Shown here: positions 1-11,371 of the stretch, piece by piece
Layout: every line of letters begins with the position of its first letter
Numbering within the stretch: position 1 is the stretch's first letter
Made by a program: the position numbers and the translations under genes
The notes under the pieces: generated by a model
What the model was told of the DNA's origin: nothing
The model's input: only the letters and a program-made list of their open reading frames with translations
The model's database searches: none
Origin: Isoetes taiwanensis
Lineage: Eukaryota; Streptophyta; Lycopodiopsida; Isoetales; Isoetaceae
Assembly: GCA_021234155.1 (NCBI GenBank)
Contig: JAJEKV010000010.1
Coordinates: 6,610,871-6,674,870, forward strand
Direction: 5' to 3'
Length of the DNA stretch: 64,000 bases

Positions 1-300
1 CAATGCAAGACGGATGAATTTTTCCTGAGTTACAATATGCCATATTAAATATGCAAAGCCGCATGCCAGCTCTGCCACAACTAGTCGCTCGCAGGAGCAA
101 TGGGCAGATGCACACTTTTGAGAGTTATCGCAAGATGGAATTGTGGAGGGGAGTGGAGGAGCTGCGTGAAGGAGAGGCAGTGCCAGACATTAACCAGGGT
201 TGACCCAAATGACCAATGAAAATGAGACATTAAATTGTGAGACAGATTAAATTTTGACCTGTATCATTTTGTGAATGGATAATAAGGTATAATGGCGTTA
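1..300. other. no gene seen
   Basis: AT-rich sequence without an ORF, RNA gene or repeat that I can support. Confidence 0.5.
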
Positions 301-611
301 TTTCAAATAAACCTTTAGATTCTTGTCAAACAGGAAAATCGAAAAAGAGTGGTTGCTTGCGATTCTGAAACAGGAAGGTCACCAAGTTCTGAATCAAAGA
401 GAGATGGACCAATAATGCCTTTGACATCTGGACCTCTGGTCAGGCCTTCTTTCCTTTGAGCAACATGACAGATAAAATCATGGTGACCACTACAAAGAAG
501 GGTCTGACGTAGAGGGACAGATTCCACTGGGATTAGCGGTCGAAGCATGGATGGGTTCATCACTCATCATGTGATTGATGAGTAAAAGCATCGACACTTC
601 CCAATCTTTTA

Positions 612-743
612 CTCTGGCTTAGTCTCTTTTGTTTGTCCTGTTTGATGTATCTAATTTGCCCCCTAGGATGAGGTCGCTCACTCATTTTAGGTGGCGAATT
701 AGATACATCAAGCAGGAAACTCGAAAAGGGAGTAAGCCTGGAG
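612..743. repeat. imperfect hairpin A
   Basis: The left arm (CTGGCTTAGTCTCTTTTG, then TGATGTATCTAATTTG) pairs with the right arm (CGAATTAGATACATCA, then GAGTAAGCCTGG). The loop is short and contains GGTCGCTCACTC. The size and mismatch pattern resemble a plant miRNA-type foldback, but this is shape only. Confidence 0.7.
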
Positions 744-820
744 AGCGACCCTCTTGAATGGTTGTCAGCTCACCAGGCTTGATGTTCTCCGTGGCAAACA
801 ATATAGACTTCTCGAAATTC

Positions 821-974
821 TTGTTACCCCCCTTAGATAGAGTGAGTTTTGCTCTGGCTCTCTTTTGGGTGTCTCTGTGTCAATGTAGCTTAGTTACTTT
901 GCTAGGTTAAATTACACAAAGACGCCCCAAATGGGGTCTGGAGCAAAAATCGTTCGTTCTAGAGGAGGTAACAA
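821..974. repeat. imperfect hairpin B
   Basis: The arms TTGTTACCCCCCTTAGA and TCTAGAGGAGGTAACAA are complementary apart from one mismatch. Inner segments GTTTTGCTCTGG and GGAGCAAAAATC also pair. The loop region contains TAGCTTAGTTACTTTG. Confidence 0.7.
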
Positions 975-1073
975 GGTTTTTGAGTACTCTATTTTTATTG
1001 TGGCCACGGATGATATCAACCTAGTGGTTGCTTGCGATTATGTGGGTTCATTAGATGTTAGTGATTGATGAGT

Positions 1074-1197
1074 TCAAGCATCGAGACTTCCCAATCTTTC
1101 TTTCCCCTCCTCTTTGGGCAATGTAGTTTAGTTTACATGCTAAGTTCCATTGTCCAAAGAGAGGTGAAAGCAAGGATTGGAAAGTCTCGATGCTTGC
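1074..1197. repeat. imperfect hairpin C
   Basis: The arms AGCATCGAGACTTCCCAATC and GATTGGAAAGTCTCGATGCT pair almost fully. The inner arms CCTCTTTGGGCAATG and CATTGTCCAAAGAG also pair. It is a foldback of about 124 bp with a small loop. Confidence 0.75.
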
Positions 1198-1225
1198 ACT
1201 CAGGACTAACTGTCATCTCTTTCAT

Positions 1226-1355
1226 CCTGGCTTAGTCTCTTTTCTTTGTCCTGTTTGTTGTATCTAAAGTGTCCCCTAGGATGAGATCGCTCGCTCATTT
1301 TAGGGGGCACTTTAGATATATACAAACAGGATAATCGAAAAGAGAGTAAGCCTGG
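1226..1355. repeat. imperfect hairpin D (copy of A)
   Basis: Diverged duplicate of the hairpin at 612-743. The arms are CCTGGCTTAGTCTCTTTTC and AAAGAGAGTAAGCCTGG, with an inner TATCTAAAGTGTCCCC / GGGGCACTTTAGATA pair. The pairing is kept despite changes relative to copy A. Confidence 0.7.
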
Positions 1356-1434
1356 ACCGTGACCCTCTTGAATGGTTGTCAATTCACCAGGCCTGATATT
1401 CTCCGTGGCAAACAATATAGACTTCTCGAAATTC

Positions 1435-1584
1435 TTGTTACCTCCTTTAGAAAGAGCGAGCTTTGCTCTGACTCTCTTTTGTAGTCTCTCTGTGTCAATG
1501 TAGCTTAGTTACTTTGCCAGGTTATATTACACAAAGAGACTCAAAATGGGAGCCAGAGCAAAAATCGTTCGTTCTAGAGGTAAA
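1435..1584. repeat. imperfect hairpin E (copy of B)
   Basis: Diverged duplicate of the hairpin at 821-974. The arms are TTACCTCCTTTAGA and TCTAGAGGTAA, with an inner GCTTTGCTCTG / CAGAGCAAAAAT pair. Confidence 0.7.
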
Positions 1585-1903
1585 AGTTCTCTTATGCAAG
1601 TTGTTATGACGTCAGAGGTGAGAGCATACCCTAATTTCAAGCCAAAGTGGTGCCTGGGCGTTGTCCATCTATATAGCAGCTGCTAGGCACCAAATAATGG
1701 AACATCCTAACTCCTGCTATTGATGGAGAACCTTGAGCATCACTATGACTTGAAATTAGAGGACGCGTCCCCTTCGGCGTCGTGGTGGATTGTATAAGGA
1801 CGGAGGTAACAAGGTTTTTGAGTACTCTATTATTGTGGCCACGGATAATCAGGCCTGGTGGTTGCTTGCTATTCTGTGGGTTCATTAGAGATTCTGTGGC
1901 GTA

Positions 1904-2146
1904 ATATCGTCCTATCCACTGTGGTAGGTCTGGCGTAACTCCGGTACGCCAAATCGGCATTTGAATGCCATCAGGACCTATAATTTGTACCTCCATTTGG
2001 GTGGCACTTGTCATGTAAACCCATTTGGTATTCAGAGCATGTGCCACCCAAAGGAATAGAGTACAGATTATAGGTCCTGATGGCATTCAAATCCCAATTT
2101 GGCGTACCGGAGTTATGCCTTACCTATCAATTGGGTGGGACGATGT
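1904..2146. repeat. long imperfect hairpin F
   Basis: Each arm is about 105 bp. The left arm includes ACTCCGGTACGCCAAAT and TGCCATCAGGACCTATAA; the right arm includes TTATAGGTCCTGATGGCA and TTGGCGTACCGGAGTTA. The loop is about 35 bp around AACCCATTTGG. This is the longest and best-paired foldback of the cluster. Confidence 0.8.
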
Positions 2147-2211
2147 GGATCATGTGGATCATGTATCTTCAAGATCAGACTCGTCTCAATTGGTTCGTGG
2201 CTGCTTGACCC

Positions 2212-2372
2212 CTTGGCATGCGTTTGAATGCCGTCGGGATTGTGTATCTGTACCTCCATTCTTTTGGGCGATACCTGCCATCACCATGTAAACCCATTAG
2301 GTATGTAGAGCATGTGTCACCCAAAGGAATGGAGTACAGAGTATATGATCCTGATAGCATTCAAATGCCAAT
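2212..2372. repeat. imperfect hairpin G (relative of F)
   Basis: Shares arm and loop sequence with hairpin F (ATGTAAACCCATT in the loop, TCACCCAAAGGAAT in the right arm). The ends TTGGCATGCGTTTGAATGCC and GCATTCAAATGCCAA pair. It is more decayed than F. Confidence 0.65.
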
Positions 2373-2574
2373 CTGGCGTACACATGAAAGAAACATAGAA
2401 AGAACCATCATACATGAAAGAACCATCATATCATACATGAACGAAACATTGAGAAGACAAAAACTTATAACAAAAAACTTTACTTTTTATTAATAGTGCC
2501 AGGGACGGTTATAATAGTTTGAAAATCCTCATGAACGGTTACAATAGACTAAAGATACTCATCACATCATCTTT

Positions 2575-4112
2575 CTAGGCAGCACCTTCCTCATCAGTTT
2601 CATCATTCGGAGTTCCATCCTCTTCTGCCTGGTGACCTAGGTTCAACCTCCGATGACCCTTTCCCTTGGTGCAACGTCCTCGAGACATGTTTCTTCTAGC
2701 ACGTTCTTTGTTTGTCAAGGTAAAGCACGAAGGAGAGTCCGATGGATCACGTAGGCCAATCAAATCCTCAATTGGATTGCTCGGACCTGGCCTATCTGTG
2801 TCGGACTCCTCGGTATCTTCGTTGTCGGCTGACTCGTCTGAGAATATGGCTTGGCCTATATCATCTTCATCATCAAGGAAGTGGGTACGCTGAATGTCTT
2901 CGTCAACATGGTTTGCAGCATTTATTGCAAGTAGCTCGTCCTCACTGTCTTCGAAGCTGTCCTCTTCCACTTCAGAATCTGCATCCATGAAAGGAAACTG
3001 TAGCTTATCGATTGCGGATGTACCACTGTTGCGATTCAATAGCCGCCAGTTTGAGAAGTTGTATACAAGTTTGTCTGCCTTCTTATGTAGCAAGCGATTG
3101 CGGGTGACACTGTGTATATACTTATAGGCACTCCAATTCCTCTCACTTGCACTATTGGAAGATACCAAGGAGAGGATAGTCATTGCAATTGCCTGCAAGG
3201 TATCAGTAACTTGCCCGTGGGCTTGCCACCATGCATAAGATTCCATATTTGGTTCCTTCTTATGACTCTCCAGTGCGTCGTGAAGCTCTTCATCTGCCCA
3301 CCTTCCACTCAGGTTCTGGTATTCAGTTAACTCGGCAATGAAAAGCTTGTAGTCCGAGCTGTTAGGATAGAACATTTTTGCAACCTTCTTCAACGAACCC
3401 ATCACTTCTTTATCTGTATGCTGGTCCATATCGTGGTTGTGCGGGTCTAAGGCATGTGCGGCGCCATGAAGATCATTATATGACTTCTTCCATCGTTCAT
3501 TGAAGTCTCTGAGTAGTGCTGCGCGCTTAGCATTGTCAAATGGCGCATTGGGGCCATCACGTTCTAGGAACGATTGAATGGAGTGCCAACACCTCCAGAC
3601 CTTTCCAGTGCTTGCCTTCGAAGAATCAAGGGTTTTGATGGCATGACAAACAGGTTGCATGCACCTCACAACATTCTTTACACCTTTCCAAAATGTCTCC
3701 CGCCCAAGCATATCTCGAAGGGCAGCGGCATGTTGTCGGTGTTTGGCAGCATTTTTACCTTTCTGCCTCCTTTCCCATTCAAAAAACTCTGTATGATTGA
3801 AGGTTGAGATAATCCAATCACGACACTTAAGCACTCTTTCAAGACAGATGTAATTGGAACCAAATCAGGTTTGCCCAGGATTCATGAGTGCTAGGGTCTT
3901 TGACGCAATGACTTGTAAATGGCATAAATTGCCGGCTTCTTTGTGATGAATTTTACAAGCCGACGCGCTTTCTGAATGGGATCTTTGAACCACGTGTGCT
4001 GTGAGAACCAATCCTTGAGCAATAGGTTCAGGCAATGGCATTGGCAGCTAGTAGCATGCAATCCTGGAAATTCAGACTCCAATAATTCACCCGCTAGCTT
4101 GCAATTAAGTAC
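2575..4112 (-). pseudogene. hAT-family transposase, C-terminal part (decayed)
   Basis: hAT transposases cut and paste DNA transposons bounded by short terminal inverted repeats. Near the 5' end (about 4082-4020) the frame reads GELLESEFPGLHATS and then CHCLNLLLKDW, the conserved CxxHxLNLLLxD-type stretch of plant hAT/DUF659 proteins. The long frame at 3834-2575 ends with ASERNWSAYKYIHS, the hAT dimerisation signature, followed by an acidic tail rich in D, E and S. Between the two frames the reading continues in another frame through PGQT-stop-FGSNYICLE, where the family has TRF. One frameshift and one likely CGA-to-TGA stop therefore break the gene. The missing N-terminal half lies at 11.4-12.4 kb on the same strand. 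Confidence 0.85.
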
Positions 4113-5243
4113 GATTTATCTGCGTTTCAAGATAAGCAGATAAATCCGCTTCTTGAGGCTAGTTGAAAGGTCCTCTATAGTATATATATCCATCTTGTCT
4201 TCGTTCATCCTTATCAGCCGTCTATTAGCCTCTCCCCTTTGGTCGATTGTGATGCTCCCGTCAGTCTTACCTAGTCTCGATTGTGATGCTCCCGTCGTTT
4301 CGTCCGTCTTACCTAGTTCCCTTTTTCTTTTCGCGGTGCGGCTTTGCGTCAGTGATAGCTGTGTTGAGATTGAAGTTTCATGGCCTAGGTGTAGTTGCCC
4401 TTATTTTGACCATTTTCCTGCACTGTTAATTTTTAAACTAGAGTTGTTTGATCGCCTCTTCCGTCGAGTGATGTTACGGCTTTACACTTTTGCAGAGTTC
4501 CACATTTTTGCTTTGATTTTATTTTGCAGGTTCAGAGCTCATATCAACCCCAAGAGCTATCGATTGTGGGTTTCCTTTTTGGGCGATGCTGCAGCCTTGG
4601 ATTTTTTACTTGAGTTCTAGCTTTTTTGCTAGTCCTAATGATCTACTGTTCGACCCTAGCTATGATCTACTGTCCACCCAACCAGGATGCTTGTGTGTAG
4701 GTTGTTTTAAATATAACAATGTTTGGGCGATGTAAAACTTTGTTTCATGATGACGGTTTCCTCTGTATCCAAGTCAGAATGCTATTATGCCAGATTTTTC
4801 AAGTCCTTGATGCCAAGCACGATGGCTTTGCAGCCCACGAGTTTGTTTTCAGCTGTCATGACGACATGCCTTTCTTTTACTAAAATTGCACAGGTATGCC
4901 AATACAAGTTTGGTCTGCTACTTGGATGGCTTTGGCTCCAGTTGTGTTCTAGAAACTCTTTTAGTGTACTGAGCTGCTCATATATTTTCTGACCGTACTG
5001 TGGTGCTTTGGAGTACACAAGCACAGGTTATTGTGGGCCTTGTCAAGGTGTTAGTCTTCAGGTTCTGTACTTCATCTCCTGTAATATTATAAGGCCACTT
5101 AATTCTCCAGCAGATGGTTGACGGTCTATTCTATCTGGAATTCTATTCAGAATCTTCACATTTAGAAGACAGTTCTGTAAGGTGTTATGGAGTTCAAAAT
5201 GTATTTTGCCTTGTGCTTGGCTGCCTTACGTCCTTTGTTACCA
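4113..5243. other. no gene seen; start of the sequence splitting the hAT gene
   Basis: T-rich DNA with short ORFs only. A small inverted repeat (ATTTATCTGC / GCAGATAAAT) sits at about 4114-4145, next to the hAT break. No terminal repeat that would identify the inserted element is evident. Confidence 0.4.
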
Positions 5244-5374
5244 ATATGTAGCATAATAACAGGGGTTTTTTTTTGTGTTTTTGTACGCTTTTCACAAAGG
5301 TTTTCCTAAGATTTCATGGTGTATTCGAATGGATGTACTAATGCGTACATCTAGAGTGCACCATTTTTCCTACA
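5244..5374 (+). repeat. dispersed repeat, copy 1 (inverted copy at 19.3 kb)
   Basis: About 130 bp with motifs TGTAGCATAATAACAGGGG, TACGCTTTTCACAAAGG and CTAGAGTGCACCAT. It recurs in the opposite orientation at 19327-19450 with few differences. The family is not recognised. Confidence 0.75.
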
Positions 5375-5468
5375 TATTCAAAGTTTTCATGGCATGGCTT
5401 GGTGGGTTCGACTTTAGGGTTCTGATGGCTAGATTAGTAGCTTCAAAGTTTAGGGTTTCGGCCTAACA

Positions 5469-6424
5469 ATGGCTACACGATCGTTTTGGAGCAGAAACAA
5501 GTCCGGCAAAGATGCCCCTGAGGATCAGAAACTCCCAGTTCTGTCGATTGCTTTGAAGCATTATGTCGGATAAACTTGGGTTTTGAATGATTTGTTGAAT
5601 GTGATGGAAATGAGACCGGATGTGATGTTTCAAACACAGAAATTGAGCTGGGGTTTGATCTTGCTGCAAAAGGCGTATTTCTCCTAATGCTTCGGTACAA
5701 ATGTTGCAAGATGAGGTGCTGCGTACCCGTTTCAAAGTATACATCTGTAGTTGAAAATTATGACATCAATAGTTGTATACAAGGGCAAATAAATTCGTGT
5801 AAGAAATGGTAGCATACGTTTACAAGACCGGATACCCCAACAATGAAGCGTAATGGAGGAGGTTCAATAGAGTTGTCTTGCTTAGATGGATCAGGGCTAT
5901 CCCGATTGCTGATTTTTGCATCAGGTACGAGAGTTTGAATTCATATTCTTGCGTTGATCTAACCCAAATCATTTTTACATTTGATATGCGTGCAAACTGC
6001 TAATATGCCTAATATGTAATTTGCAATGCAACGGAGCTCGGCAGGGCTATGCAAATGGAAACAGGAACCTTATGAATCCGTTTGGACTAGCGCCCAATTT
6101 GGAGGACATGCAATACCAGTTTCTCAACGGGGCTGGCACATCAAATCCGCTTCTCCTCTTCAATCCAAGTATGACATGGCTTTGCACCTCTGTCTTTGTT
6201 TTCTTTTGTTTGTGTTCCCTTTTTTTTGGAAGGCGTTACATTTTTTCTTTTGGAACTATACTATGAGAAGGCAGTGTTGTTTTGAGATCTGTTGTGAGAG
6301 CCATAATCTGATCATCTCTTATTGCATATCCAGTTCCTGTATCTGCTCCAGTACCTGCTCCTGTTCAGCAACAGTCGACATTGCTAAATGGAAATGAACG
6401 AGAGTTCTTGTTGAATTTGAATAG
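5469..6424 (+). pseudogene. exons of an unrecognised plant gene (fragment)
   Basis: Several plus-strand blocks look like spliced coding sequence. A block starts at the ATG at 5469 (MATRSFWSRNKSGKDA...). A second starts at 5842 (MKRNGGGSIELSC...) and ends at a TCAG|GTACGAG donor near 5919. A third starts after ACGGAG near 6034, reads RQGYANGNRNLMNPFGLAP and ends at CCAA|GTATGAC near 6168. A fourth follows TATCCAG near 6333, reads PVSAPVPAPVQQQSTLLNG and ends at AATAG|GTCAAAC near 6424. The phases of the last three blocks agree, which supports real splicing. I do not recognise the protein. It ends abruptly just before an unrelated ABC-transporter exon, so it is probably a captured fragment. Confidence 0.45.
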
Positions 6425-6444
6425 GTCAAACTTCCCCTTGCTTG

Positions 6445-6941
6445 CATGCATTTGCAGCCGGACGAGCAGCCGCTTATAAGATGTTTGAAGTCATTCAAAG
6501 AATTCCTGAAATAGATATATGCAAAACGGATGGTGTAACGGTTGAAAATATGAAGGGAAATGTGGAGTTTAGGGATGTCGATTTTACCTATCCAGCACGT
6601 CTAGATGTTCAAATTTTCTCCAAGTTTTCACTAAGCATTCCATCAGGCATGACAACTGCATTGGTTGGAGAAAGTGGCAGTGGAAAATCTACAATTATAT
6701 ATTTGTTAGAGAGGTTTTATGATCCCCAAGGTGGTGAGATTCTTATTCATAATGTCAATATCAAGAAAATGCAATTAAGATGGCTAAGACAGCAAATTGC
6801 GGTAGTAAGTCAGGAACCTGTTCTTTTTGGGGCTCTAGTGAAAGAAAATATTGCATACGGCAAGCCAGATGCAACCATGGAGGAAATACAAAGTGCAGCA
6901 TATCTTACAAATGCATCAAGATTTATCAATAAGATGCCACA
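6445..6941 (+). pseudogene. ABCB (MDR/P-glycoprotein-type) transporter, orphan exon
   Basis: ABCB proteins are plasma-membrane ATP-driven exporters that in plants often move auxin or metabolites. The frame begins in AAGRAAAYKMFE, the linker just before the first nucleotide-binding domain. It continues through VEFRDVDFTYPAR (A-loop), GESGSGKST (Walker A) and VSQEPVLF (Q-loop). It stops at NKMPQ, directly followed by GTAACA, a classic exon end in this family. The signature LSGGQ, Walker B and all transmembrane segments are missing, and I find no following exon in the next kilobases. The exon is open and well conserved, suggesting recent capture by a transposon or a truncated gene. Confidence 0.8.
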
Positions 6942-7393
6942 GGTAACATTAGCTACAGAAGTGGAACGTATTAAATATATAAACTAAGTTTCAAACTTAC
7001 TCAGGGACAATGTTGTCAGGAATTCCTTCTGCCAAAGCCTTTAGTTGTCTCATGCAGAGAATGATATACATAATCATGTAAATGTGGTAAACTAATATTA
7101 CCATAGATGTATGGAAATTGAGGCATATCTTGCTGCAACTTTTTCCTTGTAGAAGTAGGCTTTGTATTTGTGCTTCTAGTTCATCCAAGAATTTACTTTT
7201 GCTCAGGCACCTTGGATAGCCTTATGAATTGGATAGCCTTATGAATATGAGTGGTATGTTGTGGTAACTGGCATATAATGATACATAATCATAATCATGT
7301 AAATGCGGATAAAGGAACATTGCCATAGATGTATGGAAAGAGCGTCATACGAGTTTTGCAGGTTTTACATGTTTTTATGTATGTTTGCTTTCT
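6942..7393. other. no gene seen
   Basis: AT-rich sequence after the ABCB donor site. A diverged direct repeat (GATGTATGGAAA context) occurs at about 7105 and 7328. Confidence 0.4.
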
Positions 7394-7394
7394 T

Positions 7395-7885
7395 TAGGGC
7401 CCGAAGGGCCCAAATTTTTTTTTAGTATAACAACCAACACATAACTACCATTAACATTAATTAACACAACCATTGGGTCCAACACATTTAAATTAAAATC
7501 CCCCTTAAACCCCCTTTGGTTTGGGTGCATATTCACACGGGGGGTGACGTAGGGCAGCGAGAGCCTTTATAATTATATTTTGCACGTACAAAATCAACAC
7601 CATATAGTATTTTGCCTGAAATCTTATTGTATTTTGCAAATCTTGTTATACAGTATAGCAAATTTTGTACTTGCATACCCCACAAACGAGGAACTTTACG
7701 TACGGTGTAGATTAAGGAATAAGGGGTGAATATGCCTATCCAACAGCTCTCATTGCCCGGAGTCACCCCCCGTGTGAATATGCACCCAAACCAAAGGGGG
7801 TTTAAGGGGGATTTTAATTTAAATGTGTTGGACCCAATGGTTGTGTTAATTAATGTTAATGGTAGTTATGTGTTGGTTGTTATGT
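7395..7885. mobile_element. non-autonomous element with about 120-bp inverted arms
   Basis: The left arm (7424-7547, ending GGTTTGGGTGCATATTCACA then CGGGGGGTGAC) is almost perfectly complementary to the right arm (7762-7882, starting GTCACCCCCCGTGTGAATA). The left flank carries GGGCCCGAAGGGCCC followed by a T-run. The right outer end is missing or diverged. No protein is encoded in the 214-bp core. Related half-copies lie at 16.7-17.0 kb. It is MITE-like, of unknown superfamily. Confidence 0.75.
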
Positions 7886-7899
7886 GTTAGTTGCTGCAG

Positions 7900-10069
7900 T
7901 ATGTTTTATTACTACGATATGTCCGCGGTTGGCTTATACAGCTTGGCTCTTATGTTTCAAGGACTCAAAACCTTTCGGGCATTCTCACATCAGATAGATG
8001 GCCTGTTGATACTTCCTTATGTCGAACTGTTGATATTACCTTATGTCAACCTGTAACTTGACACGAATCTCTTGTGTTTTGCATGGACACTACTGGCATC
8101 TTGTGATTCGCATGAATCTTTTTCAGATGGCCCTTTTTACCTCTGAGTTATTGTCTTGTATCCCTGTATTCTATTGCTTAGATGTTGTGTAAGCATTCTG
8201 TTACTTTGAGCCACATGCAAAAGCAGATTCGAAAAGCAGTTTTGGCACCAGATGGACAAGTTTTATGCGAAACCTTTATCAGAGTCGAACAGCAATTTTG
8301 TAGCAGGTGTACACGCTTATAGGCAAAATCATGTCTAGGCAAATGGATTAACTTACAGTTCCCAATTGTTTCCTTTTGGTTATTTGTTATCGCCTTTTGT
8401 GTGGTTCATTATCAATTGGTTACTTCAGCTAAGTTAGGCTGGCGCACGATTCCTTGCCTTGCCAAAAGCTCATTCTTTTAGTTAAACTGTCATCTGAATA
8501 CATCGCTATTCTTGCAATCCTTGGCTGCGTCTCCTCTAAATTTGTTGGGAACTAACTAGGTCTTAGGAATTTGACTGGAGTTTTTCAGGCAGATTGTGTT
8601 TACAGCTCACTAGTCTTTTGGGTGCAACTATATAGGCTATCTTTCCTTAAGTTACAGATGGCTTGTTTGTACGTTTATGTTTCCAATTTTGCTATATATG
8701 GTCCATCTCAATCTAGCGCTTTCTAGGCTGTTGTAGGACTGAATATGATTTGCCCATTTTTCTACGACCTTCTTTTTCTAATATCCTTCAATTCCTTGAT
8801 AGTACCAGTCTTTTATTAAACCTTAAAGCCAAATTTGCATCTATATCCTGCATTTCCACTGCGATTGTGATATGCCAGCTGCGAGATGGGTCTGCTGTGC
8901 AATTTGATTAACTACTTGTAAGCCTTAGAGCACAATATTAGCTTAAGCTTTATCCTGACATGTTCAACTTTCCATTTGTCTCCATTGGGTTTTAGTCCCC
9001 AAGCAATTAATCTTAGTATTACCATATTCATTGTCTAATTGATGTATCCCAGATTCGTTTTCATTAATCCAGTTGTGGATTGCATACCCACCCCTGAGTT
9101 TCCTGCAGCTTTATATATTGGATATAGAGTCCAGCTTCATATACTTTGTACACATAGTCCTAGCTTTCTGACCTAGCTTTCTGATAATTGTCGTTTTTCA
9201 GGTTTTTTGGATGCTCATGTGTTGGTTCAAATGACTTGCAGTTCAGAAGCTTCTCTTGGTGACATATAAGAGCAATAATGGCAGTTCTAATTCTACTTTC
9301 TTAACAAAGTTTACTTCTCGTTTTCAATCCAATCTAGAGCTAATGTCTTGTGGTGGTTGCGAAGCCTTGCTAGTTCAACATTGTTACTGTCATTGCTGCT
9401 ATTCAGAATCAGTACTCATTATGTACTCATTATGGAGGCAAGGTACCCATGGTAGCCCGATTATAAGATCAATATCAGGAGATTTAGGACGGGCGATTGA
9501 GGAAGGCACATTTCGTTTGTAAGGTGTTTGTAAGGTGTTACCGTTATTCTTATTTCTTGTCACAATCCTTGTCACAATCCTGTAAGCCTGTATAGTTGCA
9601 TACTAGATATGTTGCTTCTTCAAATGCTACACCCCACATATATTCGGATTGGACATAACAAATGCCTTTCTGTCGGCTAGAATAAATTGTCCATTGTTTT
9701 AATCGTGTGGCTTGAGACCCAGCCTTTACAGATTTTGTTACATGGCATTAATCATTTTATATAGCATGGCACCTTAAGTTCAGTAACGTCTATAAAGAAG
9801 GATAGCTGGTAAGCTCTAGAAGGAATATGAGAGTAGTTTGCTAACAAATGGTGTCTTTTGCGTTCAAAATTAAGGATATTCCGTAAGAAGTTAAAGGGTT
9901 TCAATGTGATAGATGTGCCTTGCTTTGCTTCTTTAAGCATCTAGGGGTTGATATTTTTGCCTTGCATGTGATTAGCATTTTAATTATCTTTTTCTATAGA
10001 TATACACCTTATTTTTAAGCATCTGGGTGTTGACATTTTGTGCCTCGCATATGATTAGCATCTTAATTA

Positions 10070-10100
<31 letters not shown>

Positions 10101-11130
10101 GGGTTTTGCCAACTTGAGGACTAGACTCTGGCCTTTTTGTTTGCTTGAGTTGTTGAGTTAGCTCTTGGTGCCTTTTTCCCTTCATTCCTTTTCATTGCAG
10201 TTTGGCATACCTCGTGTATCGAATTGCTTTTGGAGTTTTTTATTACAATTTAAGGTTTTGCATGTTATTTTAAACAGCCTCGTGACTTTCACCCAAAAAA
10301 CCTACGAATTTGGCATGAGCTTTCTAGGGTTTTCTTCTCTATTTGGACCTTTGTCTCCTTGCTAAAGTTTTATGTGTTGAGCTTGGTATTGGTGGCGTAG
10401 TGATACTGACATTTGGTGGTGGTGGTGCAGTGTTGGGGAAGTGCGGTTCTAGAGAGGGTAGTTATTGGCATTTATGAATAGCCTTGGTTTGAGTTGTCGA
10501 TATTTTTAGATTTGAGATTTTTCCTAACTTGGTGGTTTGGATTTGTTAGTTGACTGCAACTATGTATCTTCAGTTGGTATTAGTTTGTTAGGTTTCAGGA
10601 AGTGAATTGCATGTTGCATTTTGTAATGCATCTTTGGAGAGTCTCTTTTTGTGAGTGAGTTCATTCTCAGTGCGACTTGAGTTGTTGGGAGCTTTGGGTT
10701 CCTGTCGCTATTTGCTTCAATAGGGTGTATGTAGTTGGGCATATTGGACAAGGGAGGCTTAAGATTATTATGTCTTGTGAGTTAGTGGTTGAAGATGTGG
10801 AGAGTGATTTAGGTCATGTCTTGCTTGTTCCATAGATAGGTTTAGTCTTGTGGCATGGCATTATATGGGGGGCACAATGGTATAAGTGTGGGATAGTATG
10901 AGGTTCAGTTTTTTTATTGATACCATCGTTGTTCCTTTGAGCTTTTTGATTGAAGTGCCTGCAAATTGTTGCCTCTCCTATTTTAACTTTGAAGCATTTG
11001 CTCTCTTGTATCTTGTCCATACAACTTTCTTCACTATTGGTTTGTATATTCTTCATGTGTCTCTCTTTGTTTTTCTCTCTCCTCCTTTTAGTGGGTTAGA
11101 CTTTGCTTGGTTGTGTTGACTCTTATTTGA
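7900..11130. other. no gene seen
   Basis: About 3.2 kb of AT-rich sequence with only short, unconvincing ORFs on both strands. The one simple feature is a T-run at 10072-10100. Confidence 0.45.
10072..10100. repeat. poly(T) tract
   Basis: 29 consecutive T. It could be the poly(A) end of a minus-strand retrosequence, but no adjacent retroelement is recognisable. Confidence 0.8.
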
Positions 11131-11144
11131 AGGCTTAAGGTTGA

Positions 11145-11322
11145 CTTGGTTACGTTGGATAGTTGTGCTTCCCTAGGACCTGTATTATTTTGGCTCCTAT
11201 TCTTTGTGTTTTCATGTCTTTCCTTGCAGTTAGTAATTTAGATGCAATAGAGTTTTGGTTACGTTGGATAGTTGTGCTTCCTTAGGACCTGTATTATTTT
11301 GGCTCCTATTCTTTGTGTTTTC
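11145..11322. repeat. direct repeat, two units about 107 bp apart
   Basis: A unit of about 70 bp (TGGTTACGTTGGATAGTTGT ... CTATTCTTTGTGTTTTC) occurs at 11145-11213 and 11252-11321 with one or two differences. It lies just beside the break in the hAT gene. Confidence 0.8.
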
Positions 11323-11371
11323 AGCATGGTTGTTGGGTTGTGATTGGTTTCTGTAGTGCAACTAGACTCTA

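Larger units (their letters stand above)
605..1585. repeat. tandem duplication (about 613 bp period) carrying two hairpin types
   Basis: The block at about 612-974 recurs at about 1226-1584. Each copy holds one hairpin containing CCTGGCTTAGTCTC-type sequence, a spacer reading like TTGAATGGTTGTCA, and a second hairpin starting TTGTTACC. The copies have diverged by point changes. A further direct repeat links 965-1050 with 1803-1890 (motif GTAACAAGGTTTTTGAG). No protein-coding frame is convincing. Confidence 0.75.

Noticed and set aside
4153-4620. 155-codon plus-strand ORF with hydrophobic composition
   Set aside because: T-rich DNA yields F/L/S-rich frames by chance. No domain, and it lies beside the hAT break.
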